Of a stretch of 64,000 nucleotides of DNA, positions 34,108-47,499 are shown one piece after another. The DNA is taken from assembly GCA_019155185.1 (NCBI GenBank), contig CM032805.1, forward strand, positions 15,305,942-15,369,941, written 5' to 3'. Below the pieces are notes generated by a model. That model made no database searches. It saw nothing but the letters and a program-made list of their open reading frames with translations, and had not been told where the DNA came from. Origin of the DNA: Beaufortia kweichowensis. Its lineage: Eukaryota; Chordata; Actinopteri; Cypriniformes; Gastromyzontidae. Position numbers and translations under genes: made by a program. How positions within the stretch are numbered: position 1 is the first letter of the stretch; each line of letters begins with the position of its first letter.

Positions 34108-34320
34108 CTGAGAGGAATCATGGGAGAAAGCAGCATCAAAGGCAAACATCTTTGGAGGAGGCTGATTGGAGCTGCCGCGTTTCTGAGTTTGATTCTGCTG
34201 AGAGTTAGCCGCTGGGTCCATGATGGTCACTTGCTTCTTCCGTGAATCAACTTTTAGAAAAGAGCTTGATTCTGCAGCGCTGCTGGGCGTTGAAGGACAC
34301 ACGCGCACCATCACTTTCAC
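34108..34320 (-). CDS. kif26b: kif26b exon: motor domain, first strands
   Basis: Visible-chain residues 321-391. The acceptor tttctgtgcag precedes VKVMVRVCPSTPSSAAESSS, FLKVDSRKKQVTIMDPAA, a Gln-rich loop and PPKMFAFDAAFSHDSSQ, then CAG|gtaaag. VKVMVRV stands where conventional kinesins have the core strand IKVxxRxRP. MFAFDAAF stands where they have FxFDxVF. The exon is 213 nt and phase 0 at both ends. Confidence 0.95.
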
Positions 34321-35654
34321 CTGCACAGAAACACAGAAACATCTCAGTAACCTTCATCTAAGCATCATAGCAAAAGCAGCAGATATCTATAAAAATAATA
34401 TAACAAAAAAACAACATTCTGCTTGAGGGTGAACAAGCTTTTTTACTAGGTTTACAGTTTTATGGATGACAGATTAGGTTTGTCTCCTCTTTCCAAACAC
34501 TTTCATGTGGTTTTAAACTGTGCCATGACAACTTTTTTTACTCAAGCGCCCAAAACTTTCTTTACATGTTTGCTGTTCTGCATTTAAATCAGGAGGATAG
34601 AGAATTGTGTATCCTATACATAAAGTTATTTTAAAGTATAATTCACAGTCAAACTTTCAAAAACAGCAAGCATTAAACTTCAATAATGTTACTAAACACA
34701 GTCGTGAAAAAGATTTGAAAAGGTATGCTGAAGTTTAGCTTAACTTTTGTTTGGATTTATTCCTAGATTTTGAAAAGGAGTGTATTAAAAAACATTACAC
34801 GTTATTAAAATGATTCATGCTATATGCAAATATAAACTCCTGTGTGTAGTCCAGTGTAAATGATAGCTATATGTTTAGACAAATCCACCAAATGTTTTGA
34901 TGTATCTCATCTACAGCAGCACATTTATCTTTAAACAAGCTTTATAAATGTCAAACAAATTCCTTTAGAAAGTAAAAATAAGTTATATAGTATATAGTAT
35001 AATACAAATGATGTCATACCACATCTAACACATCCTTCCAGATTTTTATTATAAATTAGTGGTTTAGACACAACAGTTATATAAATGTAACTCATATCTT
35101 TGTTTTTGTTTTTTTGGATTATGACTTAAATAGCATTGTGTTACAACAGCAACACACATAATAATAGTTAACATAGTTTTAATAAGAACATATCTAAGAG
35201 ACAATTATAATCTCTATCATGCTGTGAAATGTAATTAAAGAACATTAAAGTATTTAACGTCACATTTCAAGATAAGTGTGTATTTAAATAATAGATTTTT
35301 GCAACCCTACAAAACCACACAACTTCATCCTCTTTGTCTTCTCAACACAAAGCTGAAATGAAAGCAGTTGATATAATTGCTGTAGAAATCCAATCTCCAC
35401 GCCATGTGGATTACCAACTATAATACCATCATCACTATACTGATGGACATTTTGATAAAGAAGGAAACTGCTTCTCTGGAGTATCAGAGAATCATTCATG
35501 CAGTTGTCTTTGTTCTTGTGTATTGTTCTTATTGGTTTATCTTTCACAGATTGTATTAGTGCTGTGGTTCAATAGCCATAGAAATGAAGTAAAAATGCTC
35601 GCTTACTTTACTCATTTAACATTATTCCAACTCATTTCAAGACATTTCAACTCA

Positions 35655-35795
35655 TCAAATTAAGTTTCAAATTATTTTTATGCAAAAGCAACATACCACT
35701 GGCCATAATTTTAAATGGTAAGTTAAAATTACTTGTAAAGCTAAGTTGATTGGAGTTGAAATTTAAGGCAGCAAATACTTTTTGACAGTGTATTT
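35655..35795. mobile_element. hairpin MITE, diverged, TTGACAGTG end
   Basis: TTTCAACTCATCAAATTAAG on the left is an imperfect mirror of AAGTTGATTGGAGTTGAAAT on the right. It ends AATACTTTTTGACAGTG. It resembles the fish fold-back family with ACTGTAAAAA and CAACTTAA ends. Confidence 0.6.
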
Positions 35796-38589
35796 ATATT
35801 CATTTAATATACAATGTGTGACTGTAGTAAAAATATGGGAAAACTGTACGGAGAGATTCACAGCCATCTATTCTTCCTTCAGCCACTAATTCAAGAATCA
35901 ATAACATCAATAGCAATAACAGAAGATCATATGTTGATAATATCCTCTTATTGCCTCTGGATAGATAATCATAGTTCAAGTAGATTTCCTTGAGATCAAC
36001 ATGGTGATCTCCAGGACTAAAATGTGAACCATAGCTAATGGATTAATGGATAATGAATAGCTAAAAATAGATTTATGTTTTTTTCTGAACAAAATGTGAG
36101 TTGTAATTGCCAAAGCAAAAATTAGTCTCAAGTAACCTTTTGATGCAATGGGCGTCCTATCTGGTTGCTGATCTTTCCACATCTCTAATAATGATTTTTT
36201 TTTTACTCAGAATTAACTTTTCAGGTCTGTAATGTCACCAAAAACCCATTCTGTGTGTCATTACAAACTTCCAGGAATATGATTAAAGTTTGTTAAATAT
36301 TTCATTGCATTATTATTTCATTGCAAAGAGGTCAATGGTTACTGCTTTTTGCATATTTTACCTGAATTATTTATTATTCAGAAGGTGCACTGTTGAGGAT
36401 ACATCACACACAATACTACCTGCTGAATATATGAGCAAATTAAAAAAGAGAAATGCACATGACCTTTGGCGTTGTAATGATACGGTCATTCCGTGCATTG
36501 CTTCAGATATGTCACCACCATCCCTAATCCACCAGAAACGTGACAGCATTTGTAGCAACGGTACTTATCTATGACGGTGAAGTCTACCTTCGAGGTAAAG
36601 CTCGAGTCTGAACCGTAGTGATAAGTCATAACATCAAGAGCTTCAAATGGGCTTAGATTTAATAACATGCTGGAAAACCTCTTTTTCTCCCGACATTACA
36701 AATACAATCTTTTTTGTTTCTGTGTTCAGGTTAACTCCCAGTTTAGATTATCCATGGTTTTCACTCTCAGCCAATTACCTTGTTTTGCTCCTGCGTCTAA
36801 AATTGCATATTTGGTGATTTGCGTCACTGAATGCATGCGTCGAGGGTCTGACTCTCAGAGACAGGGATGAGACCACTGCAGGAGGGCTCATTAACCAGCA
36901 TATGTGACGGGATGGTGGAGGAGGTGGTGGTCTCCCCGTGAGCTCTCGTGGGTGAGAGCGGTTTGGAGATGGCAGCACGACTAATTAAAGGAGATTCTTC
37001 TTTTCTTGTTATTGCACATCTTCAAGAATAAAGTGAGAGCCAAACCCACATACTATCCACACAGCTATAATTATACATCATTACATTGTGTTAAAATCAT
37101 TTTATGAATCCTGAAATAAGATACAGTGGCCCTGCAAACTACGGGCAAACTTTAAGGACCTTACAGTAGGAATTGAATTGCATTAGTAAACAAAAGATCA
37201 AACCAGGTGACGTGCAAAAAAAAGATGCTAGACCTTTTCTCAGAACATGTTTGGAATGACTTTTAACCACCTGGACTAGCAGATGTTTCACCACAAGTGT
37301 CATTCATCACATTATCCATGAAGCAAAAAGTGTCCAAATGCATACATACCTTTACCATTTAAACCTAATAAACTTCTTTTTTTAAGTAAAAAATGTGTTG
37401 CACTTATGCACTTATTCACTATTAAATTTAGCTTAATAAAGCTTTGGTATATTCTTTGTGTGCAAAAAAATGCAGAATGTAAATGTAAATATGTGTAAAT
37501 GCATTTGCATCCCTTCCTGAGCTCAATACCTTGAGGTTAAGTCGCTACCTGGAAAAATGATTTACATACTTACACCACGGGTCCAGAGATTATTATATTT
37601 GTGTGTTTTTGCATACAGGGTACATGCTGCATCTTGTTCCTTGATATTTAGAGACTAGAAAAAATGTCATGATGAAATGCCAATAGCACACTTTTCATTT
37701 CAGTGATTGATTTGATTTCTATCTTGGCATTTGAAGTATAGATCAAGGGATAGACAGATCTTATTCAGCTATAGGTAAAATATGCATTCAAAGCTGTATA
37801 TGATTTATCTACATAATCAATAAGTCTTTTATTTATATTGTCCATTACAACAGCTAGATAATGTCAGAAGTCTTTATCTTACTCTTTAATCATGTTCATA
37901 AGAGGCTTTCTGTAAAGCGTAATTAAAAACACATTACCATACAGTTCAAAGTTATGAAGCTATCTCTTTTCTTTGCATTCAATTTACACAGCAATACACA
38001 GAAGAATATTTCAGGTCATGATCTCAGACTAAGAGAATATTGAATTCCCATATGCTCTGCACACTGTTTGATGGCCCTGAGCGGTTTTTATTTTAGAAAG
38101 TGCTATTAAAAATTGATTAGACAGTGAATGTAATTTTTTCAAGGTCAGTGGCGGCACTGGTCAGGTGATTAATGAATCTGTCCAGCGTACACGACTAACA
38201 GAAACTACCAGAAACACTTTAGAAGGTGACGATGGAATGGGTGGAGTCTTAATGATGATGTCATATACAAAGCCAGATGCAGAACAAGAAACACTTTAAA
38301 AGGACAGGAAGTAATTTTTTTACTTTTTAACCTGATTTGCTCGTTTAGCATAAATTGTCTTGTAGATATTACTACAAGTATGTATGCTGTTTTATTTTTT
38401 CTTTTACTATTTATTCACTATGCAATTGTAAACCTTTTTATATTTACCTTTTAATATTTATTCTGTGTATTACAGGCTCTCACATAATAATAATCTTGTG
38501 TTTCAAACTTGTAAAACATGTAAGTGAACAAAGACAGAATTTTCATTTTGGGCCAAACTGTCACCGTTCCTCAAGAGGAACACTTTGGT

Positions 38590-38702
38590 TATTTCCCTAT
38601 TCACTTTAATATTTCATAGTTTATTTCTATTCTAATCATGACAAACTATATATTGATGAAAAGATATATGACTCAAAAATAAATATTTGACACAATTTCA
38701 TA
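38590..38702 (+). repeat. 110-bp interspersed repeat, copy 4 (best preserved)
   Basis: ATTTCCCTATTCACTTTAAT, then ATTTCATAGTTTATTTCTAT, TCTAATCATGACAAACTATA, TATTGATGAAAAG, ATGACTCAAAAATAAATATT and TGACACAATTTCATAAAATA. It is collinear with the minus-strand copy in the last smyd3 intron. Confidence 0.75.
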
Positions 38703-40006
38703 AAATAAACATATTAGTAAACATATTGTCATTAGTAAAATAACAGTGACTCCCTCAGGATTCCCATCGGTTTAATCTCATCATACTGTTATGCCACAAA
38801 ACTCATTGTAGTAGCCGCGGACATCCCCAGGCCATACCCTCGATGGTGTGAATGATGATTGCTGTGTGAATTGGGACAAAACCACCAGGGTCCAGATAAA
38901 ACTTCACTTACACACACACATTTTTAAATGCCATTTTCATATTAGGATGGCACATGTGAATTTGATGGAACACAAGGGTACATTTTCAATGTGAAGTGTT
39001 TTTTATTAGTTATTTTCAATTATGTTATCTAAGAGCACATGTGCATAATATGACCGTGTCTTTGATGTACATCTCAAAAGCTCATCGCAATCTTACAACA
39101 GTCAGAGAGACCAGCTACACCCACCGATATCTTATCTCACAATGTTCTTATTTCCAAAGGCCACAGTAGTTGCAGCCCAGTCCCTTGAGAAGACTGACAT
39201 TTTTCCTGTGTAAATGCCAACATTTGCATTGCACACCATCACGCTCATTCTTCATTTTAGACCGCAGGTACATGCAGTCTGCGTTTCACCAGCACAACAT
39301 GCGACCTAATGTGGGTGTAAGCTTACAGATGAACTCAAGCTGTTCCCGTACAGAAACGAGTTGGCGTTACAAGATGAATCTGTGTAGACTCACCCAAAGT
39401 TTAGAAAGCCTTGATAGCAACCCAGCATGTGGTTAATTATGCATTTCTCAATTTGTGCCTTCAAAATCATCCTTTCGGAAGAAGCACTCGACAGCCTTAG
39501 CATATGAAGCGGCTCCATTTGGTGAGCTCAAAGACTTTCCGAAAAATGCCAGATCCCAAAAGGACACCAAACTTGTGTCCAAACACAGATGAACGTCCCT
39601 CATCCTCTCATGCATAAGAACTTGGACAGCGTGGTGGAAAGGAATGTCAGATATGCCGGTTCCCTGACAATGTACTGAAGATCAGGATCAACTTTCTTCA
39701 TGCGGGGCTTCTCTACTGTCAACACACAGCAACGCGTGACAAGGACCCGGATGAATGACAAGATGCGTGCATTTCTTTTCATGCACCAGATTACTAGAGA
39801 GTTTTAAAATGGAAAAACAACAAACTGAAGGAGAGACCAGTGATGCAAACAATCTCTTGACTGTGCATGTAAAAGGAATGCAGTCATGAAGAGAGACAAG
39901 AGGACGACAAGTGCTTAATTTGGAAGCTTAGTATTTTTTGTACATTTTTCATGTTGCATTGCACATTGACCGGTTTGTCAAAATGATTTTTACATCTGAA
40001 GTGTAT

Positions 40007-40344
40007 ACAATACAGTCAAAAGTTTGGAAGCACTTACTTATTTAGATTTTTCCACATTTTAGAATAGTAGTAAACTCATCAAAACCATGAAATAACACAA
40101 TTGTATCTATGGGAATTATGTTACTTGTGACTAAAAGCATCCAAAATAAATGAACACTATGTTATATTTGATCATCTTTAAACATTATTGCAAGTAATCT
40201 ATTTTATTTTATAGACTAAAAATATAAATAAAATTTTGTTTTCTAATTAAATAAATTATTATGTCCAAACTTTACACCTTCAGACTGCTTTTGTTATGAA
40301 AAACATTTTTGTCAATTGTGTCTAAACTTTTGACTGCTACTGTG
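40007..40344 (+). mobile_element. non-autonomous Tc1/mariner-like element, copy B
   Basis: The left end ACAGTCAAAAGTTTGGAAGC is mirrored by TCTAAACTTTTGACTGCTAC at the right end. The element is about 340 bp with no coding frame. It shares its left 150 bp with 29324-29780 in inverted orientation. Confidence 0.8.
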
Positions 40345-41129
40345 CTGTATCTCTAAAATACTCTCAATCACAGAAACTACCTACACAGTAAATGACAAGG
40401 ATGGTCACCACAACTGCCTACAAAAAAACTACAAGCCTTTTAACTTCAATCTGTTAAACTTGCAATGCAATAAAACAGATTTGCATCTTCTTACTCAAAC
40501 TGAAGGATTAGTATGCAGAAACAGCCAAGTAAACCAATTGGAGGTTGAATTTCTTGAAAAGTATAAACACTGGATTTGTGAACGCTCAAGGCCACATGAA
40601 AAGCAAACCTGTTAATGTTCTTGCATATTTAAATGTTGAATTTGTGATCAAAGGCCAAGCGTTCATGCATCTCTCCTGCAGCACTGAACATTCACTTGTG
40701 ATAACTGCATGTATTCTGCAGGCAAAACTCTTCAGCATCCGTCCCATATGTTCTCAAACGCTGCCAAAACACAGAGCTGATCTGCTATCTACAGTTCTCA
40801 GCCAACTCTAATATATGACACCTGTGTCACAAAAACTGAATGACTTATTATTTTCAGCTCAGAATGTATTCTAATTTTCTTTCATTTTATCAGTTTTGCT
40901 ATGGTTATTGGTTTGAAGTGAACTCTAAATAAGATGAACAAAAGTACTAGACGCTATTACATGTTCAATAGACACAATCTGACAAACTTTTACAGCAGAA
41001 GGTGGGGTAACAAATCTGTAGTTTGCAAAAAAAACAAGCACAACCAAGAAATCTATAGACCAACAAAACTCATCTACAGATAAAACCAGACGTTTCTCCT
41101 TCAGATGAAAATATTGTAACAGATCATAC

Positions 41130-41313
41130 CTTGCCCATGCCAGGGGTGTCTTTGACTTTGTTGACCGCGCGTAAGAGGCAGGGCGGAGCCGGGGGCGGAG
41201 ACACCTGCAGGATGCCGCTGAAGTTGGTGGGGAACAGAGGCGGATCACATGCCACGGGAGGTGCTGGACGCTGCTTCTTTTTCTTAGAAGACAGATTCAA
41301 TTTCTGGGCAGCC
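41130..41313 (-). CDS. kif26b: kif26b exon: basic linker and entry to the motor domain
   Basis: Visible-chain residues 259-320. The acceptor tttctctag precedes AAQKLNLSSKKKKQRPAPPV, then PPLFPTNFSGILQVSPPPAP, PCLLRAVNKVKDTPGMGK and the donor AAG|gtatga. The Lys-rich run and the PPPAPPCLLRAVNKVKDTPG block are family hallmarks just ahead of the first motor strand. The exon is 184 nt and ends at a complete codon. Confidence 0.95.
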
Positions 41314-42174
41314 CTAGAGAAAGCAAACACAAGCTGTCAGGTGGGATAAACTACAGCAGATGTGTACCGCATATCTGCACAATCCAAGCTGTTTCATTTT
41401 GATTAAAATTTTTGTTTGTTTAGTAAAAGTATTTCACAATTTAAGTTTAAAATACAGCACAGGAAGAGCTTTAACGTTGCACACCAGCGAGATTTATAAA
41501 CAGACAAATAAAGATCTGTAAAATAAAGAACTAATCAGCAGAGAGTAAAGAAACATCTACATGTAAATCCCAACATAGTTTTTTTCCTTTAATCATTAAA
41601 CTTACAGATGTGATCCAAATGCACAGCCGTAAATACGTTTATCCACCTTTACAAACTAATTGTGTCAGTGGTCTTTAGTGGCTATAACGTCAGGAAAAAC
41701 CTTGAGTATTTAGCACTTGAAGATATATTGAGATCTGCAGTTACTCAGGAGGGAAAGCCGTGAGGGTCGATTGATTCTAACAGCCTCACAGCCTGTTAGA
41801 AACTGTTTCAATTGGCCTTTAGAGGAGTATTGATCACCAGGCTCACCTGACCAAACACATCTGTGCAGAGGCTTGTCAGAGCCTCATTTAGACTCTCGCA
41901 GGATTCACATGCTGGAGGCTAAAATTGAAATTGAGAAAACTAAAGCACCACTTTGAGAACTCAAATATTAAAACATAATGTTTGTCCAGGGCCTCTGTAA
42001 GGACACCTGTGTAAACTTCAGGGGAACCGGCTTTATACATCCACTAAAAATCACAGTGGGAAAACGTTTTGGTTAAATGCAATTGAAAAATGACTAAGAA
42101 AGGGGACAGTAGAACTTAAAGAAAAGTTTGGGTTTTTAGCAGTTCTAATACGTCTGTAAGATGAATTTCTTCAT

Positions 42175-42235
42175 TGTCTTCCTAACTTTTGTTGCTTTGG
42201 ATAAAAGTGTCTGCGAAATGCTTAAATGCACAAAT
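42175..42235 (+). mobile_element. SINE tail fragment
   Basis: GTTGCTTTGGATAAAAGTGT followed by CTGCGAAATGCTTAAATGCA is the standard 3' body of the local tRNA-derived SINE. Confidence 0.7.
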
Positions 42236-43721
42236 GCAGAAAAATCCTAGCTTTGTATATTTGCATTTGCCATTAAGTAGTATTGGCACATGCTCATGGC
42301 ATAAAATATAGTCGGTTACAAATTTTGTGGTATGTTTTAGCCAAGCTTAAGCCCATAGATTCAAATTTATGAACGCAATAATAATGGAGGGGAACATAAA
42401 ATTATTGTGTGACTAAAGCTCTTAGTGGTGCACCTTAACTCAACAAAACTTCAATTCATTCTCCAAAGACATAACAAGCACATTTCTTCAAGATCCAAAA
42501 GGATGCAAGCATGTCAGAGTAACACAAAAAATATCAATTTGTTCACTTTGCTGCAGCATTACCTCAAGGCACAATCTTTCATTCTGAAGCAGAAGTTTTC
42601 CAGCTTTGCCAACCTGTGCAAATCTATTCAAGGTCAAAGATACTGGCAGGAGAGAAAAATAGCATTTAACGTAGCCAAGGTCTCCTGGCACAAAAATCAC
42701 TTCACTTATATAGAAATACACCCTCGGCCTCTGGCTAAAGATGAGGAACTCAAGCATTGTGCCGTGAGACCGGCTATTTGATAATATTTTGCTTTCTTTG
42801 CGATGTGATCAAATTTCTGTCCAGTGTAGCAGAGCAAAGTGGTTACTGTGAGAAAAAAGTGAAACAAAAATAATAAACACCCAGGCTGATAAGAGTCTGT
42901 GGAAATATAGCTGGAAGTAATAATAATGCTTTGTGTTTATATAAAGATCAAATGTGGAGTTATGGTGCGACCTATGAAATCATCAGCCTGAGCGTTTTTG
43001 GAAGCACACAAAATGAGCTGCCTGGCTCTGAAATGAGATAAAGCATCACCTGGATATATTTTCAGGGCACATTTTGTGTGTAATCCTCATGAGGTTGTGA
43101 CAAGGCAAATAGCTGAGCTTCAAGATGTTGTGAGAAATGCAAAGTGAGGTAATTATTGTGACACTCATTAATGCTAGAAACACATGCAGACTGACCAAAA
43201 CTTTGTTTTCCCAACTCTTAATGAGCAAAGTCTCATAAAGTTATCCTCCTTGTCTCCGCCATGTGTTTCTAATTTCAACCCTCTTGTCCTACATAAATAA
43301 ACAAAGCACCATTTTTTTGCTTGCTCTATAGAGCGACCAAGGAAGATGAAAATGCTCGTGCTAAAAGCCAACGCACGTCAACAGGGAAATTGTCTGAAAA
43401 TTGGGAGGACACTTAGCTTGAATTGGCTTGTACCGAACTCAGTCAAGATGTGGATGTGTTATTTTGAAAAGGCGTTAATGAGATTTCCTTAAATAGAATC
43501 TTACAAGAACATTCAAGACTTGGAAAACAGGCAACATCTCATTTCCCCAATCATCTCTAGAAAAACACAATACACACACTGATTAAGTCATTTCACGCCA
43601 CGTACACATGCAAAAGTAAATACAAAACCAGAAGACCTGAAGCATTATTTTAAAGCTTTTAAAGAAGCAGAAATATATCTAGACGTCTATAGAAAAAGTG
43701 GCCTATGCAAGAATTTATAAT

Positions 43722-43886
43722 GGTTTAACCATTTGTTTGATTAAAAACAGTTATCATAAATTTACTATGGTCTCACCACAATACACAAACTGTAGTTTAA
43801 CCAGGAGATCTGTAGTAAAATTATGGTATACAAATGGTAACCTGAGAAAAACCATGCTTACTACACTTTTACTATAGTAAAACCAT
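43722..43886. mobile_element. palindromic MITE with ATGGTTTTACT / AGTAAAACCAT ends
   Basis: It begins GGTTTAACCATTTG and ends TTTTACTATAGTAAAACCAT, with internal TTTACTATGGTCTC and GTAAAATTATGGTATAC. It is a common fish fold-back element. Confidence 0.7.
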
Positions 43887-44363
43887 TGTTATGAGTTAAC
43901 ATTGCTAGGGCTAAGTTGCACAAAATTAAATTTAGGTATCAAGTCAATAATAATAACAAGAGCACACCTCTTCTTAAACACCAAAATGAAATTCTTTGGG
44001 TCCAGGATTGTTCACAATTATAACTTTAACTCTATACTAAGACATTTCTGTCCAGTGAAGACTCATTTCTCACCTGTCCATCATTTAAAAGGCCTGAGGA
44101 CCTTTAAGTGTCCAGAGCGCTGCTCTTAAACACCTGCCCTCCTTCAACGTATTCTTCAGCCGACCCAACCTGAAGTTTGACAGCTTATCAGGAATCCATT
44201 AGCTGTCCGTGTTGTGCTATTTGTGGCCGTTAGATAATGCTGAGCGCCCCTCTCTCAGGCGTATCCACAGCAGACAGAAGTGTTTCTTCAGCAGCGAGCC
44301 GACAGCTTAATCCTCACACCTGAGCACTTCTGACTGCCTACGCTCCCCGTCTCCAATCGCTTT

Positions 44364-44384
44364 CTGTCTCTCTCTCTCTCTCTC
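44364..44384 (+). repeat. short (CT)n microsatellite
   Basis: About 20 nt of TCTCTC within a wider pyrimidine-rich strand (44330-44440). Confidence 0.8.
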
Positions 44385-45079
44385 ATTGCCTTTTCTTACT
44401 TTCTCTCACTTTCATCATTTCTATCTCAGTTTCTCCCCTCAGTGTCTCATGAGTTCAGCTCGTTCTCGTTGATTATGTCGTCCAGGAAAGGATGTCCGGA
44501 GTCAAGATGCCAAAAAGCTGAAGCAACACGAATCAGGGAATACACAGACATCACATGTTACCTCTCGGCACTGTACTCAGCTGATAATGTCTACTTTTCA
44601 ATCTCTGCAGCAGTTTTCCTCTCTCTCTCTCAATCTCTCTCGCTCCATCTGTAACGTACTTCACACTTCTCCAAGGATTTCTTTTAACAGCACAGCCAAC
44701 GGTACCAGAGTTGGACCCGGAGCTCTCCGGCACCTCTGCACTTACTATTTCCAAACTGCAGCACGGAATCACGCAGAAGTTACAGAAATGAAATGACATC
44801 AAATGCAATGATCTGTTATGGGAAGCTGTATAATACAGCAGAATCTAACTGCAATGCCTCATGGGAAATCTCTGCTTCGCACTCGAAGTATGAGGTTAGG
44901 AAGGATGAAACATATGCTGGGGGAAGATATTTAAGGCCAGAATGTATGCAAAGCTGAAGATGTGCAAATGATGAAGAAATTGCCATCTGGAGATCTTAAA
45001 CATTTTTAGATATAGAGAAAAAAGAAAATAGTCAATCGTTATGAAAGAACATGACTGAGAACTACTGTTTACTGTCATA

Positions 45080-45185
45080 CTTCCACTATTCAATTTAATA
45101 TTTCATAGTTGAATTTTAATCTAATCATGACAAATTATATATTGATGGAAAGGTCTTGAAAGTATCAAGTATCACATTTTAAATA
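45080..45185 (+). repeat. 110-bp interspersed repeat, copy 5
   Basis: CCACTATTCAATTTAATATT, then TCATAGTTGAATTTTAATCT, AATCATGACAAATTATATAT and TGATGGAAAGG. Same order as the other copies; the right end is diverged. Confidence 0.7.
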
Positions 45186-45494
45186 ATACAAATGTTAATG
45201 TTATTTAAAAAAACATCCAAAATTAAAAAAAGATTTTAAAATGTTTTAAAAAAACTTGTAGTTCAGAGAGTTGCATTTTCATGTGTATGCTTAAAATGTG
45301 CAGGGACACTTGTTAGATTAATATTGTGATTGGTCTTTCTAGATGGTTTTGCCTTATTTCTTTTTGTGTTGTTAATATTCTTAAACAAATTCTTTAATAT
45401 TCTTCAACAAATAAATGTGCAAAAAATGTAATAAAATGCTAATTTTGCATTATACAGTAACATGATTTACAGTGCATTCTGGGTAGTTATATTA

Positions 45495-45560
45495 TCCTTA
45501 AGTGTTCCTTTTGAACCCGTGATCTTTGTGTTATTAGCAGCACATCCAACCAGGAACCCA
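45495..45560 (-). mobile_element. SINE fragment, degraded
   Basis: On the minus strand, GCTAATAACACAAAGATCAC then GGGTTCAAAAGGAACACTT keeps the B-box region and GGAACAC segment of the local SINE. Both ends are lost. Confidence 0.5.
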
Positions 45561-47499
45561 GTTAACAAGACTCTCCTCCTAATAATGCTTTAGAAAGACA
45601 CTGAAGAGAAAAAATAGTATTTTACTGTATTTATATAACAAAGACTGATAGGGGCAAAAGTTTCATGTTTTTAGACAGGACAAGAAGGTCAAGACATGAA
45701 ATGACTAATGCACTAGAGTCAGACGTACCCTACGGTTAGGTCAAAAACATCACTGAACTGTCTATAAAACAACCTTGATAACCAAATGCCAAATTTTTGT
45801 AAACAAAACCCCACAATGTTTCAAGATCACTACAAAACAAGATGATACGGCATATAATGCATTCCTGGCATACATGCTTTTATTCTCTAATAACCTTGTG
45901 ATCTCACATTCTACTTTTTGTTTTTTCTCATCCAAAGGACAAATAATAAGAGCGCTGTATACCGTATGCGAGCATCTGTGTTTGTACCAGTGTCTGCGGG
46001 CCGGATGATGATGCAAAAATAGAGCAGAAGCGGAGGAGCTGGACCCGAGTAAATCCCCGCAGCTCTGACCTGCAGCGCTCGGCAGATAAGACTTTACCGT
46101 ATCATCAGACACACCACAGAAACTCAGACCATTCAGGCAAAAATAGAGCGCTTTGAGGCGGACGTCTGCTTTGTGAGTCAGCGACGGCAAGGACATGGCT
46201 GTCAAAAAAGCCAGGTCAGTATTCTCATTAAACAGGGTGACATATTCAGCTACTGTGCATCCCAGAAATAGAACTGCATTGAGTCTGTCACTTGTATGGG
46301 CTCAAACCTCTACTTTCTATGTAACAGCAGCTTAAAAATGCTTAAAAATAATAAAGAAATTATAGGCCATTTATTTCTATTTAATCGTCTCAGCAAATGC
46401 AAAAGAGGATCTAGAGAGGCTTTATGTTCACTCCAGACCTCTGCTGATCTCTGGAGGTCAATTTCATGCTTCTGTGTGATAATGCTGATAGTTATTACCG
46501 TGATTATCATCAGAATTATTACGGCTCTCATCGATGACTGACTCTGGGAATGTTATATTATCAACCTCTACGGTTATGCATGTCATTTAGCCGTTGCTGG
46601 ATAGATACAAATTCACCGTGATCATGGGCTACTAAAGGTCCCGAGGAGCCAACAGCTGGCCTGAGGAGTCAAATCCCATCCATTAAGTATGGAGTGATGC
46701 TCTCATTATCTTATATAGTGGAATCAATGCATCTCAATCTGATTTATGAGTTAGACAAAGCAAATACAGAGGCATTTCAAGCATCATAATCTAACATAGG
46801 CGTCGCTTCTACTGAGGTTAGTTGATTTTAGTGGTGCATTAAAACTAAATTAAACTAAATCATTAAGATTGAAAAAAAGCTTAAGTGTGTGTCATACGCC
46901 ATTGATTCTAAAATAAACATTTAATATTGCCACAGAATTAGTGTTTATAATTTTCAAGGAATTTAATTTACAATTCCATTTCTTATAGTTGTGTGTGCAT
47001 ATTAAGTGGGGTAAATAAAAATATTTGAAACAATGACATAATTCAGTTTTAAGAATCAAGCATTAAAAGAAAAAACTATTCTGAATATTGGGATGAACCT
47101 GTCCAAATCAATGTTGTCCATTGTGGTTATAGCCCTGGTGCATTGATACAAAGGGAAATCATTATTATCTGCATTCATAATTTATGTGGAGATCATTAGC
47201 TCACTTGTCACCGCTTTGTGACACCCTTCGATAGATCGGCCACATTCTCTCACAGCTAAATGGATGGGATCAGGAGTTAATTACCCTGAATTTTAATTGA
47301 CTCCTCCCTCTTGTCAAACAAGGTTATCTGTGCAAATAGAAAGATAGACAGACATAATGAGAGAGAGAGAGATTTTGAAGTAAAAGGGCTAAAGTTCATG
47401 TCCATTACAGCTATCAAAAATCACAAGCATCACAAAGCTGGGTATTCTGTGTTTGCTCAGGTGTGTATACATTTGTCTGTTTATATGCTTGGACATTCA

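Larger units (their letters stand above)
34321..41129 (-). other. kif26b: kif26b intron, 6809 bp
   Basis: It contains a hairpin element (35655-35795), the 110-bp repeat (38590-38702) and a Tc1-like element (40007-40344). GC-balanced, repeat-free stretches at 36390-36990 and 39170-39550 may be conserved non-coding DNA. No exon was found. Confidence 0.75.
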
